36,853 bases of DNA from Gemmatimonadaceae bacterium (GCA_013361335.1 JABFYH010000023.1:1-36853), one strand, 5' to 3'. Numbered from the stretch's first letter, positions 23,239-31,951 are shown. Notes: generated by a model from the sequence alone, not told the origin. Program-made: numbers and translations.

Positions 23239-25035
23239 CTAGTATCCGATCGGCTGCCCGCTCGACCGCGGATCGCTCATCCCCTCGTAGCCGCCCTTCA
23301 CCCGCATCACCGCGTTCACGAGCCCGATCCCTCGTCCCGACGCGACGCCGTAGCCCATCGCGCGGAGGGAGTCGGCGACCGCCGGCGTCACCCCATCCCG
23401 CTCGATCGTGAGCGAGTCGGGGAGCGCCTGATGATGCAGCCGCGGCGCCGCCATCGCGTCGGCGAGCGTCATCCGATAGTCCAGCACGTTCAGGATCACC
23501 TGGCTCGTGCTCGTGATGATGCGCGGCCCGCCTCGGCTCCCGGCGACGAGCAGGAGCTTGCCCCGCCTGTCCAGCACCACCGTCGGCGACATCGCGCTGA
23601 GCATCCGCTTGCCCGGCTGGATCGCGTTCGCCTCGCCCTGCACGAGCCCGAACATGTTCGGCTTGCCCGGCTGCGCCGCGAAGTCGTCCATCTCGTCGTT
23701 GAGGAAGAACCCCGCCGACGAGAGGTAGACTCCGGAGCCATACAGGTTGTTGAGGGTCGTCGTCGTCGCGACCGCGTTGCCGCGCCTGTCGACCACGGAG
23801 TAGTGCGTCGTCTGCATCCCCTCACGTGGCGCGCCGCCGAGCGTGGTCGTCGGCGTCGCGCGCGTCGTGCCGATCGTCGCCCGCAGCTTGGCGGCGTAGC
23901 GCTTGTCGGTGAGCTGCGCGATCGGCACCGGGACGAATGCCGGATCGGCGAGCTTCTCGTTCCGATCGATGAAGGCGCGCTGATAGGCGGAGCCGAGCAG
24001 GTGCGCCCACCGCGTGCTCCCGAATGGCGGGAGAGAACGATACCCCTCGAGGATGTTGAGGGTCTCGGTGATCGTCACCCCGCCCGACGACGACGGCGGC
24101 ATGGTGAGCAGGGTATAGCCGCGGTAGGTGGAGCGCACCGGCGCGCGCCACACCGGCTGATAGCCGGCGAGATCCGCCATCGTGATGATCCCGCCGGCCT
24201 TGCGCAGCTCCGACGTCCACGCCTCGGCGATCGGCCCGGTGTAGAACGCGTCGCGCCCGCGCGCGGCGATCGCGCGAAGGGTGCGCGCGAGCTGCGGCTG
24301 GGTGATCGTCGAGCCCACCGCCGGCGGCGCGCCATTCGGCAGGAAGAGCGACGCGCCGGCGAACTGCGCGATCAGCGGCCGGCTGCCGCGCACCGAGCTC
24401 GCGAACGCGCTGTCGACGACGACCCCCTGCTCGGCGTAGCGGATCGCCGGCGCCATGACCTGCGCGAGCGACATCGTGCCGTACTTCTTCAGAGCCGCGG
24501 TCAACCCCGCGACGGCGCCCGGCACCCCGGAGGCGAGCGGCCCGACCACGCTGTTCTTCGTCAGCGTGCCGGTGGAATCGAGATACATGTCGCGCGTCGC
24601 GGCGAGCGGCGCGATCTCGCGATAGTCGAGCGCCCCGCTGCGGCCGTCGGCCATATGGATGACCATGTAGCCGCCACCGCCGAGGTTCCCCGCTTCCGGA
24701 TAGGCGACGGCGAGCGCGAAGCCGACCGCGACCGCGGCGTCGACGGCGTTGCCGCCCTTTTTGAGGATCTCCACCCCGGCGGCGCTGGCGAGAGGTGCGT
24801 CGCTCGCGACCATCGCATGCGCGCCGAACACCGCATCGCTCCCGGCGTTGAACCGCCACGCTTCCGAGAACACGGCCTTTCGCCGTCCCTCGGGCACTCG
24901 TCCCGCACGAGTCGTCGTTCCTCTTGCCAGCCCGACGTCGGTGACGCCGTGTGCGGTGCTATCGGGGCGGCTCTGCGCTCTCGCAGCCGAACCCGTGAGG
25001 AGGCCGAGGATGAGGAGGCTGCTGGTCAAACGCAT
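23239..25035 (-). CDS. ggt: Gamma-glutamyltransferase (glutathione hydrolase), secreted
   Basis: The 598-aa precursor begins at ATG 25035 with a signal peptide (RLTSSLLILGLLTGSAARAQ), so it acts in the periplasm or outside. The large-subunit part shows MVASDAPLASAAGVEILKKGGNAVDAAVA and GNLGGGGYMVI. The autocatalytic processing site is TTHYSVVD with nucleophile Thr409, and the small subunit carries GSRGGPRI in place of the common GSPGGSRI-like loop. It transfers or hydrolyses gamma-glutamyl groups of glutathione and related peptides. An upstream in-frame ATG at 25062 would add nine residues before the signal peptide and is less likely. It is convergent with the sigma operon. Confidence 0.95.
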   Translation of the reverse strand: MRLTSSLLILGLLTGSAARAQSRPDSTAHGVTDVGLARGTTTRAGRVPEGRRKAVFSEAWRFNAGSDAVFGAHAMVASDAPLASAAGVEILKKGGNAVDAAVAVGFALAVAYPEAGNLGGGGYMVIHMADGRSGALDYREIAPLAATRDMYLDSTGTLTKNSVVGPLASGVPGAVAGLTAALKKYGTMSLAQVMAPAIRYAEQGVVVDSAFASSVRGSRPLIAQFAGASLFLPNGAPPAVGSTITQPQLARTLRAIAARGRDAFYTGPIAEAWTSELRKAGGIITMADLAGYQPVWRAPVRSTYRGYTLLTMPPSSSGGVTITETLNILEGYRSLPPFGSTRWAHLLGSAYQRAFIDRNEKLADPAFVPVPIAQLTDKRYAAKLRATIGTTRATPTTTLGGAPREGMQTTHYSVVDRRGNAVATTTTLNNLYGSGVYLSSAGFFLNDEMDDFAAQPGKPNMFGLVQGEANAIQPGKRMLSAMSPTVVLDRRGKLLLVAGSRGGPRIITSTSQVILNVLDYRMTLADAMAAPRLHHQALPDSLTIERDGVTPAVADSLRAMGYGVASGRGIGLVNAVMRVKGGYEGMSDPRSSGQPIGY

Positions 25036-25066
25036 GGCAGGAATCGATGGGTGGCGCGGCAACTAC

Positions 25067-25142
25067 AAGGTCAACGGCGAACGCGGATGCCGCGGTATGC
25101 AGGTCGAGCCGGGGCGCGAGCGCCATCCGCGGTCTGCAGGTC
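25067..25142 (-). repeat. Dispersed intergenic repeat copy C with internal direct repeat
   Basis: The reverse complement of 25067-25101 reads TGCATACCGCGGCATCCGCG followed by TTCGCCGTTGACCTT, nearly identical to the right part of copy B (28138-28170). Within it CCGCGGTATGCAGGTC (25090-25105) is repeated as CCGCGGTCTGCAGGTC (25127-25142), 15 of 16 identical. It lies just upstream of the gamma-glutamyltransferase start. Confidence 0.7.
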
Positions 25143-25163
25143 ACAGCCGTGATGCGCCGGCCG

Positions 25164-25799
25164 TCATCGCCCGCCGAGACCGAAGCGCGCCACGATCCGC
25201 GTGCTCGTGAAGCGATTGCTCGAAGCCTCGTTGGGGCTGAGGCCGGTCTTCTGATGGAGCGACGTGCTCTGGTCCTGCACGACGTCGATCGCGAAGGTGC
25301 GCGAGAAGTTGTAGCCGAAGCCGTAGGCGAAGGCGAAGGCGAAGTCCGCGTCCGGCGACGTCGGCTCCAGGCGCGCGTCCGTCGTGCGCGAGCGGAAGTT
25401 CGAGAAGATCGTCGCGCCCGCGCTCAGCTCCAGCACCGAGTGGAACCCCTGGCCGCTGGCGACGTGCAGCACCGCCATCACCTGCGACACGTTCGCGTCG
25501 GCGTCGGTGCCCACGGCGCCGCGGTAGAAGAGCGGCACCCGCGCATGGGTGCCGCGCACCCCGAACGTCACGCCGCTGCCGCTGAGCGGCTTCTCCAGCG
25601 ACACCGCGTATTGGGTTGCCTCGCCGAACTCCCACACGCTGTTGGTGCTGCCGTCGTGCACGTCGAAGGTGTTCGTCAGCGCGGCGCCGAAGGAGACCCA
25701 GGCGCTCGGCTCGCCGAAGCGCATGCCGGGTCGGATGATCTGCGCGCCGGCGTCGGCGGCGAGGACGAGCGGAAGGAGCGCGAACAACGATCGACGCAC
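25164..25799 (-). CDS. Secreted, probably outer-membrane beta-barrel protein, unknown function
   Basis: The 211-aa protein starts at GTG 25799, preceded by GGAG with a 5-nt gap; the signal peptide is RRSLFALLPLVLAADAGAQ. The mature part alternates hydrophobic and polar residues in beta-strand fashion (AWVSFGAALTNTF, TQYAVSLEKPL, GVTFGVRGTHARVPLFY, FHSVLELSAGATIFSNF, FAFAYGFGYNFS) and ends RIVARFGLGGR. This suggests a small outer-membrane barrel. No family is recognized. On the minus strand a TAACTT hexamer lies at 25837-25842, about 40 nt before the start, and may belong to its promoter. Confidence 0.7.
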   Translation of the reverse strand: MRRSLFALLPLVLAADAGAQIIRPGMRFGEPSAWVSFGAALTNTFDVHDGSTNSVWEFGEATQYAVSLEKPLSGSGVTFGVRGTHARVPLFYRGAVGTDADANVSQVMAVLHVASGQGFHSVLELSAGATIFSNFRSRTTDARLEPTSPDADFAFAFAYGFGYNFSRTFAIDVVQDQSTSLHQKTGLSPNEASSNRFTSTRIVARFGLGGR

Positions 25800-25916
25800 G
25801 AGTGCTCCGATGGCTTGCGGGTGGTGAACGACGGCCGGTAAGTTAGCCGGGACGCCGAAGGGACGATAGCCAGTGTACCCGGCGGACCGAGGACAGTTTC
25901 TCCCGCCACCGCACCC

Positions 25917-26840
25917 GTGCCCTCTCGAGTCGTCGACCCGCGCATCACCGAGCGCCGCAACCCGCGCACGCAGCAGATCGACCTCGCGGACGCGCTGGGG
26001 ATCGTCGATCTCATGGCGGCCGAGGACCAGGAGGTCCCACGCATCGTCGCCGCGCAGCGCGAGCGCATCGCCGAGGCCATCACCGCCGCCGAGCGCATCT
26101 TCCGTGCGGGGGGGCGCCTGTTCTACGTCGGCGCGGGGACCTCCGGCCGCCTCGGCGTGCTCGACGCCTCCGAGTGCCCGCCCACCTTCGGCACCGATCC
26201 CGAGATGGTGCAGGGGATCATCGCCGGCGGCGTCGCCGCGCTGACCAGCGCGCAGGAGGGCGCCGAGGACAACCTCGAGCAGGCGCGCATCGATCTCGCC
26301 GCGCGCGGCGTCCGCGCCGGCGACTTCGTGATCGGCATCGCCGCCTCCGGCACCACTCCCTACGTGCGCGTCGCCCTCGAGCACGCGAAGTCCGTCGGCG
26401 CGACGACGGCGATCGTCGCCTGCTCGCCGCCGCCGCCGGAAACGCTGCAGCAGGCAGACATCGCCATCGTCGCCATCACCGGCCCCGAGGTGGTCACCGG
26501 GAGCACGCGGCTCAAGGCCGGCACCGCCACGAAGCTGATCCTCAACATGATCACGACGGGGGCGATGATCCGGCTGGGCAAGACCTTCGGCAACCTGATG
26601 GTCGATCTCCGCGCCACCAACGTGAAGCTCGCCGACCGCAGCGAGCGCATCGTCGCCGAGGTGTGCGCGGTCTCCCGCGCCGAGGCGCGCGCGCTGCTCG
26701 ATCGGGCGGGGGGCCGCGTCAAGCTCGCGATCGTCATGCAGGCGCTCGATGTCGATCGTGCCGAAGCGGAGCGCCGGCTCGCCGATGCGGGGGGTGTGAT
26801 CCGCCGCGTCGTCAACACATCCCCACCGGCGGTGACGTGA
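25917..26840 (+). CDS. murQ: N-acetylmuramic acid 6-phosphate etherase
   Basis: The 307-aa protein is MurQ over its full length: ITERRNPRTQQIDL, the SIS sugar-phosphate loop VGAGTSGRLGVLDASECPPTF, GAEDN and IGIAASGTTPYV. The two catalytic glutamates known from E. coli (Glu83, Glu114) correspond to Glu86 and Glu117, with the same 31-residue spacing. It cleaves the lactyl ether of MurNAc-6-phosphate to GlcNAc-6-phosphate and D-lactate. The start is GTG 25917. Its stop overlaps the AnmK start by 4 bp; together they perform consecutive steps. Confidence 0.97.
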   Translation: MPSRVVDPRITERRNPRTQQIDLADALGIVDLMAAEDQEVPRIVAAQRERIAEAITAAERIFRAGGRLFYVGAGTSGRLGVLDASECPPTFGTDPEMVQGIIAGGVAALTSAQEGAEDNLEQARIDLAARGVRAGDFVIGIAASGTTPYVRVALEHAKSVGATTAIVACSPPPPETLQQADIAIVAITGPEVVTGSTRLKAGTATKLILNMITTGAMIRLGKTFGNLMVDLRATNVKLADRSERIVAEVCAVSRAEARALLDRAGGRVKLAIVMQALDVDRAEAERRLADAGGVIRRVVNTSPPAVT

Positions 26841-27985
26841 CCGCCGAGCCCGCACGCCGTGGCGGTGTGTACGTCGGCCTGATGTCCGGCACCTCGCTCG
26901 ACGGCATCTCGGCCGCCGTCGCGCGCTTCTCGCCGGCGACCGGGCAGGCGTTCGACGTGGAGCTGCTGGGTTTCCACGTTCACGAGTATGCGCCCGCTCA
27001 ACGGGAGCGCCTGCTCGCCGCGATGCGCGAAGGCTCGGCGCGCGACTACTGTCGCCTCGCCGCGGACTTCGGCGGCTGGCTCGCCGATGCCGCGGTCGCC
27101 GTGCTGGCGGAGTCGGGCGTCGCGCGGGCCGACGTGCGCGCCATCGGCTCGCATGGTCAGACGCTCTGGCACGAGCCCGGGCATTCCACCTGGCAGCTCG
27201 ACGCTCCCGCCGTGATCGCCGAGCGCACCGGGCTGGCGGTCGTCTCCGACTTTCGCGTGCGCGACGTCGCGGCGGGAGGGCAGGGGGCACCGCTCGTTCC
27301 GATCGCCGACGCGCTGCTCTTCGGCGGCGCGCGGTGGCGCGCCCTGCAGAACATCGGCGGCATCGGCAACGTCACCGTCGTGCCGCCGGACGGCACCCTC
27401 GCCAGCGTGCGCGCCTTCGACACGGGACCGGGCGTCGGCGTGCTCGACGCCGTGGTGCGCGTCGTCGATCCCTCGCTGCGCTACGATCACGACGGCCGTA
27501 TGGCCGCGCGCGGCCGCGTCATCCAGCCGGTCGTCGACGCGCTGCTCGCCGAGCCGTACTTCCGCGCCGAGCCGCCCAAGAGCACGGGCCGCGAGCTGTT
27601 CGACGCCGCGTATGTGCAGCGGCTGATCGCGCTGTGTCGCGCCGAGTCGTCGGGCGCCACCGGCGACGACTGCATCGCGACGGCGACGGCGCTGACGGCC
27701 CAGAGCATCGCCGACGCCTATCGCCGCTTCATCCCCGAGCCGATCACCGAGACGGTGCTCTCGGGCGGGGGCGCGAAGAACCTGACGCTGCGGAATCAGA
27801 TCGCCGCCGCCGTCGGCGACCTGCGCGTCCGCACCTTCGACGAGCTGTACTTCGACGGCGAGGCCAAGGAGGCGGTGGCCTTCGCCCTGCTCGCGCATCT
27901 GCATCTCGAGGGCATCCCGGGCAACGTCCCGACGGCGACGGGAGCGAAAGGGCCACGAATTCTGGGGATGCTGACTCCGGGCTGA
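26837..27985 (+). CDS. anmK: Anhydro-N-acetylmuramic acid kinase
   Basis: The 382-aa protein has the ASKHA-type motifs of AnmK: VGLMSGTSLDGISAA near the start, SHGQTLWH, AVVSDFRVRDVAAGGQGAPLVP, LQNIGGIGN, the catalytic-base motif AFDTGPGVGVLDA, and LSGGGAKN near the end. It opens 1,6-anhydro-MurNAc with ATP to MurNAc-6-phosphate, the substrate of MurQ. GTG 26837 overlaps the MurQ stop (GTGA). No MurP-type PTS or AmpG permease lies next to the pair, so uptake of muropeptides is not explained by this window. Confidence 0.96.
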   Translation: MTAEPARRGGVYVGLMSGTSLDGISAAVARFSPATGQAFDVELLGFHVHEYAPAQRERLLAAMREGSARDYCRLAADFGGWLADAAVAVLAESGVARADVRAIGSHGQTLWHEPGHSTWQLDAPAVIAERTGLAVVSDFRVRDVAAGGQGAPLVPIADALLFGGARWRALQNIGGIGNVTVVPPDGTLASVRAFDTGPGVGVLDAVVRVVDPSLRYDHDGRMAARGRVIQPVVDALLAEPYFRAEPPKSTGRELFDAAYVQRLIALCRAESSGATGDDCIATATALTAQSIADAYRRFIPEPITETVLSGGGAKNLTLRNQIAAAVGDLRVRTFDELYFDGEAKEAVAFALLAHLHLEGIPGNVPTATGAKGPRILGMLTPG

Positions 27986-28100
27986 CGGTCGGCCGGTCGC
28001 GCGCGGCGGTGTAGAAGGCCCACCCGTACCTGCAGTTCCCTGTTCTCACCTGGACCGAACCACTCCACGTGCGGGTGAGCCCTCCGTTCGCGCCAGCCGA

Positions 28101-28170
28101 AGGCATCCCGACCACGATGGATCCGCGTCATCTGCGTGCATCCGCGGCATCCGCGTTCGCCCTTGACCTT
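28101..28170 (+). repeat. Dispersed intergenic repeat, copy B (overlaps end of VanZ-like gene)
   Basis: AGGCATCCCGACCACGATGG and onward aligns with copy A from 17971 (50 of 58 identical). The right end, with GCATCCGCGTTCGCCCTTGACC, matches copy C. On the minus strand the VanZ-like gene runs into it and stops at TGA 28128-28130 inside the repeat. Confidence 0.75.
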
Positions 28171-28745
28171 GCCCGGCCAACCAGCGATATGACCGCCAGG
28201 CCAACCGCCGCCCCCGCGACGTTCAGGATCACGTCGTTCACGTCCGCCGTCCGGTAACTCTCCCACGCGCGAGACAGGAGCTGCAGCAGCTCGATGCTCA
28301 CCGACAGCGCGAGCGCGATCTGCGCGCCGCGCCAGAAGCCGACGCGTGGCCAGACGAGCGGGAGCAGGATGCCGAGCGGGAAGAACAGCACGACGTTGCC
28401 GCGCGCGTTCCGCACGCAGAACCCGCGTGCCCGCGAGCCCTCGGGCAGAGTCGACGACGAGCAGGTCAGCGAGGCGAGACTCGGCCGGAGATCGACCGCC
28501 GGCGTCGCCTCGGCAACGGCACGCGATGGATGGCTCGGCGTGAGCGTCGCCGCGGCGAGACCGGACAGGTAGACCACGACGACCAGCAGCAGGAGCTCGC
28601 GACGCACCGAGAGCACGCGCCCTCGAGCGCGAAGGCGGTACAGCCGAACGATCGCCCAACAGGGCACCGCGACCGCGGCGACGACGAGAAAGGGCGCGAA
28701 GAAGCTGCGATACGGCAGCAGGGGATAGAAAATCCGGGGAATCAT
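28128..28745 (-). CDS. VanZ-family membrane protein
   Basis: The 205-aa protein has four to five hydrophobic segments and the VanZ pattern: RELLLLVVVVYLSGLAAATLTPS, then NVVLFFPLGILLPLVWPR, then SVSIELLQLLSRAWESYRTADVNDVILNVAGAAVGL, the family's conserved ending. VanZ proteins are inner-membrane proteins, one of which confers low-level teicoplanin resistance; most have no known role. The last 14 residues (RANADAADARR end) are encoded by the dispersed repeat, so the C-terminus has been replaced or extended by a repeat insertion. The start is ATG 28745. Confidence 0.88.
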   Translation of the reverse strand: MIPRIFYPLLPYRSFFAPFLVVAAVAVPCWAIVRLYRLRARGRVLSVRRELLLLVVVVYLSGLAAATLTPSHPSRAVAEATPAVDLRPSLASLTCSSSTLPEGSRARGFCVRNARGNVVLFFPLGILLPLVWPRVGFWRGAQIALALSVSIELLQLLSRAWESYRTADVNDVILNVAGAAVGLAVISLVGRARSRANADAADARR

Positions 28746-28787
28746 GTCGGCGGATTGCTGTTCGCTGTCAAAGTCGCCCGCGCCGTT

Positions 28788-28811
28788 CCGCTCATCCGCT
28801 CATCCGCTCGT
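28788..28811. repeat. Three tandem 8-bp units (CCGCTCAT)
   Basis: CCGCTCAT at 28788-28795 and 28796-28803, then CCGCTCGT at 28804-28811, in the short gap between the VanZ-like gene and the protease gene. Probably slippage; no function is assigned. Confidence 0.6.
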
Positions 28812-28818
28812 CCGGCGT

Positions 28819-29679
28819 CTACGGCCCTTTCAGAAACTCCGTCACCCGCCCCCACGGCACCGCGAACAGCACTCGCTCACCCGCCGTCGCCGACCCTGCC
28901 ACGACACCCACCACGTCGCCGCGCGCGTCGAACACCGGGGAGCCGCTCGAGCTCTCCCCCGCGTACGCCTGGATCTGCAGCAGGTCGGCGCCGAGCGCGC
29001 TCACCATCCCCGCCGTCATCGTCGGTCGAGCGTCGGCGCCCGCGGCGAAGCCGATCGACGCCACCGGTGCCCCCACCCGCGCCAGCATCCCGTTGTGGCT
29101 CACGCCGACGATCGCCGGATATCTGCCCCGCGCGTCGAGCTGGATGAGCGCGAGGTCCGCCGTGTCGCTCACGCGCAGCACGCGCGCCGGGAGCCAGACG
29201 TTCGTCCCCGCATACCGCACCCGCACGCGCGCGCCGGCCGCCGCCTGCAGCACGTGCCGGCTCGTCATCAGCCGGCCCTCCGGCGACACCCCGAACGCTG
29301 TCCCCGGCAACGGCGTCCCGACCGCCTCGGTCGACACGAGCGCCAGCGCATCGACGTTGCGGTCGTGGATCGACGCGAAGGGCACGCTCGTGACCGCCCG
29401 CTGGATGCGCGCCTGGACGAGCGTCGCCGAGCCGGCCGGGAGCACGCGCTTCGAGAGCGCGGCGGCGAACACCGTGTCGCGCGACTGCATCGCGGCGATC
29501 GCGCGCTGGAGCGTCGCCGCCGCGCTGTCGCTCCCGATGCGCCGCGCCACCTGCTCGCGCGCGCGTGCCGCCGCCCGCCGCTGCCAGGCTCGCGCGCCCA
29601 CGCCGATCGCGACGATCGCCGCCGCCACGAGCAGGAGCACCACCCGTACGGCGACGCTCCCGCGCCGCGAGACGGTCAC
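28819..29679 (-). CDS. Membrane-anchored trypsin-like serine protease (S1C-like)
   Basis: The 286-aa protein has one N-terminal transmembrane helix (VVLLLVAAAIVAIGVG, about residues 13-28), a helical stalk and a chymotrypsin-fold domain. The catalytic triad is visible as His142 (TSRHVL), Asp175 (TADLALI) and Ser245 in GESSSGSP. No PDZ domain follows, unlike DegP/DegS. It is expected to act in the periplasm. The ATG overlaps the PP2C stop by 4 bp, placing it in one operon with the phosphatase and the FHA protein, so it may be controlled by or read the phosphorylation state of that system. Confidence 0.88.
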   Translation of the reverse strand: MTVSRRGSVAVRVVLLLVAAAIVAIGVGARAWQRRAAARAREQVARRIGSDSAAATLQRAIAAMQSRDTVFAAALSKRVLPAGSATLVQARIQRAVTSVPFASIHDRNVDALALVSTEAVGTPLPGTAFGVSPEGRLMTSRHVLQAAAGARVRVRYAGTNVWLPARVLRVSDTADLALIQLDARGRYPAIVGVSHNGMLARVGAPVASIGFAAGADARPTMTAGMVSALGADLLQIQAYAGESSSGSPVFDARGDVVGVVAGSATAGERVLFAVPWGRVTEFLKGP

Positions 29680-30869
29680 GGCGCCGGCTGTGCTGGCGTC
29701 GCCGTCGGGTTATGGCGCGGCGCCACGACCTGCTCCGCCGTGCGATACACCCACCACAGCGCGGCGCCGAGGAAGACGAGCAGGAAGAGGAGGGCGATGA
29801 GCGATCCGCGGCTGCGGCGCAGCGCCGCCTTGTCATCGGGGATCGACGTCGTGAGCACGAACGCCTCGGCCGGCAGCTCGCGCGTCGGACGGCGCACCAC
29901 CGGGATCTCACTCGTCGTCCGCTGGCTGAGCGGCCGGTCGATCGCCTCCGTCTGCCCCGAGTCGGTGGAGATCGAGAAGGCGCGATGGCCGACGTCGTCG
30001 CTCTCGGCCGGATCGGCCAAGCCCTCGCCGTCGAAGCGCGCGACGATGACGGTGATGTTGTCCGGTCCACCCATCTCGTTGGCGCGGTCGATCATCCGCT
30101 TGCACGCCGCCACGAGGTCCTTCTCCTCCGTGACGATGCGCGTGATCTCGTCGGCGCGCACCTGCCCGCTCAACCCGTCGCTGCACAGCACGAGCACGTC
30201 GCCGCGACGCACGCGCTGGTGGGTGAGGTCCACCTTGATCGTCGCCTCGGGGCCGAGCGCCTGGAGGATGATGTTGCGCCGCTCGCTCTGCTCGGCCTCC
30301 TCCTCCGTCAGCTCGCCCGCTTCGATCAGCTTCTGCATCAGCGACTGATCCTTCGTGATCTGCTGCCCGACGCCGTTGCGCACGAGGTAGGCGCGGCTGT
30401 CCCCCACCTGGGCGACGTACAGCGTGTCGCCGAGCAGGCCGGCCACCGTCGCCGTGGTGCCCATGCCGCGGTACTCGGGATGCTCGAGCGCGAAGGTGTG
30501 GATGTGCGAGTTCGCCGCGGCCGTCGCGCGCTTGATCGCCGTCGCGAAGCGATCGTCGGTCGGCGACGCCTGGTCGGCGAGCATCGCGCTCACCTCCTGC
30601 AGCACCACCTCGATCGCCATCGCGCTCGCGATCTCCCCGGCTGCGGCGCCCCCCATTCCGTCGGCCACCATGAACAGCGTGCCGCGCTCGCCCACCGCAT
30701 GCGTGCGCACCTCGGGCTGGAGGGTGGCGTTGCCGCGCGACAGGTCGGCGACGACGAAGGCATCCTCGTTGTGCTCGCGGGTGCGTCCCACGTCGGTGCG
30801 GCCGAAGACGTGGACGACGACGGCGGGACGCGGCGAGGGGGTCGGTGCCGAGGGGTTGGGCACGGTCAC
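29676..30869 (-). CDS. PP2C-family Ser/Thr phosphatase with C-terminal membrane anchor
   Basis: The protein is 397 aa from GTG 30869 (GTG 30863 is equally possible; an in-frame ATG at 30980 would add a low-complexity leader). The PP2C domain covers about residues 20-260: VGRTREHNEDAF, MVADGMGGAAAGE, GMGTTATVAG, VGDSRAYL, CSDGLSG and GGPDNITVIV, so all metal-binding aspartates are present. After a variable linker comes one transmembrane helix near the C-terminus (SLIALLFLLVFLGAALWWV). It removes phosphate from Ser/Thr and is the expected antagonist of a Hanks kinase. It sits between an FHA protein and the protease. Confidence 0.92.
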   Translation of the reverse strand: MTVPNPSAPTPSPRPAVVVHVFGRTDVGRTREHNEDAFVVADLSRGNATLQPEVRTHAVGERGTLFMVADGMGGAAAGEIASAMAIEVVLQEVSAMLADQASPTDDRFATAIKRATAAANSHIHTFALEHPEYRGMGTTATVAGLLGDTLYVAQVGDSRAYLVRNGVGQQITKDQSLMQKLIEAGELTEEEAEQSERRNIILQALGPEATIKVDLTHQRVRRGDVLVLCSDGLSGQVRADEITRIVTEEKDLVAACKRMIDRANEMGGPDNITVIVARFDGEGLADPAESDDVGHRAFSISTDSGQTEAIDRPLSQRTTSEIPVVRRPTRELPAEAFVLTTSIPDDKAALRRSRGSLIALLFLLVFLGAALWWVYRTAEQVVAPRHNPTATPAQPAP

Positions 30870-31040
30870 GAGATCAGGTGCGTTCGGAGAGTGTGGGGAC
30901 GTCGTCCAGCCCGCCTCTATGAGTCTCGGCCTGCACGTGGCCGAACGATACGCGCTCGACCGGCGCCGCGCACGCGCCATCCGGCCATCCTGCCGAGGGA
31001 CCGGTCGGGCCCGACGACCTCCCGGCCCAGTCCCTGGTCC

Positions 31041-31922
31041 TCACGTCGTGACGCTCTCGATGCGGAGAATCTGGTCCCCCACGAGGACGCGCTGCCCCGT
31101 CCGCACGGCCCGCTCGCCGCGCACCGCCAGCGCGACCCCGTTCCGGCTGCCGCAGTCGCGCACGAAGAAATCCGCGTCCTGGCTGCGAATCTCCGCGTGC
31201 CGCCCGCTCATCGTCTGGTCGTACGGAAAGAGCCAATCCCCGGATTCGCGGCCGATGAACACGTCGCGCGCGGGCGAGAGGTGGAACCGGTCGCGCACGC
31301 TCGCGTCGGCGCGGAGCTGCTCCAGCACGGCGACGTCGGCGGAGGGGGTGACCGATCCCATCCGGCGCGTGGCGTCGGCGTCGGGCGCGCGCGGACCGGG
31401 GTAGCCGAGCCGCCGGAAGCGGATGATCTGCGAGCCGATGAGGATGACGTCGCCGTCGGCCAGACAGGCTGGCTCCTCGATGAAGGTCCACGTCCCGTTG
31501 CGGGAGCCGAGGTCGCGCACCCAGAGCTGGTCGGCGCGGAGCTCGAGGCGCGCGTGGAGGGGGGAGAGGTAGACGTCCTCGAGCCGGATGTCGGCATCGC
31601 CGCGTCCGACGACCGCGTCGCCCCGGTCCAGGCTGAACCGCGCCGAGACTTCACCGGCGGGGTCGAGCAGGGCGAGCCGCGGCCCGGTGGTGCGCGGCGG
31701 ACGGACGGGTGCCCGCACCGACCCGATCGCGTCGTCGGTCTGCAGGCCGGCTCCCGCGCCGACCGGCGCCCCGCAATGCCCGCAGAACGGGAGCGCGCCG
31801 GCGGGCCGCGCGCAGGCCGGACAGGCCCGCGCCGCGCCCGCCGCCGACAGGGCCTTGCCGCAGTCCACGCAGAACCGCGACGCCGGATCGTTCGCTCGGC
31901 CGCAGAAGGTGCAGGCGGTCAC
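31041..31922 (-). CDS. Double zinc-ribbon protein with two FHA domains
   Basis: The protein is 293 aa from GTG 31922. The N-terminus has two zinc ribbons (Cys4, 7, 18, 21 and Cys34, 37, 47, 50). Two FHA domains follow. The first, at about residues 82-170, has VGRGDADIRLEDVYLSPLHARL and GSRNGTW. The second, at about 210-290, has FIGRESGD, SGRHAEI and GSRNGVAL. FHA domains bind phosphothreonine, so this is a phospho-reader. It has no membrane segment. The start is set at GTG because the zinc ribbon begins there and a promoter lies about 30 bp upstream. PP2C and the protease follow. Confidence 0.88.
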   Translation of the reverse strand: MTACTFCGRANDPASRFCVDCGKALSAAGAARACPACARPAGALPFCGHCGAPVGAGAGLQTDDAIGSVRAPVRPPRTTGPRLALLDPAGEVSARFSLDRGDAVVGRGDADIRLEDVYLSPLHARLELRADQLWVRDLGSRNGTWTFIEEPACLADGDVILIGSQIIRFRRLGYPGPRAPDADATRRMGSVTPSADVAVLEQLRADASVRDRFHLSPARDVFIGRESGDWLFPYDQTMSGRHAEIRSQDADFFVRDCGSRNGVALAVRGERAVRTGQRVLVGDQILRIESVTT

Positions 31923-31951
31923 TGCTTGGCGAGGACATCCATGAGGCGGCG

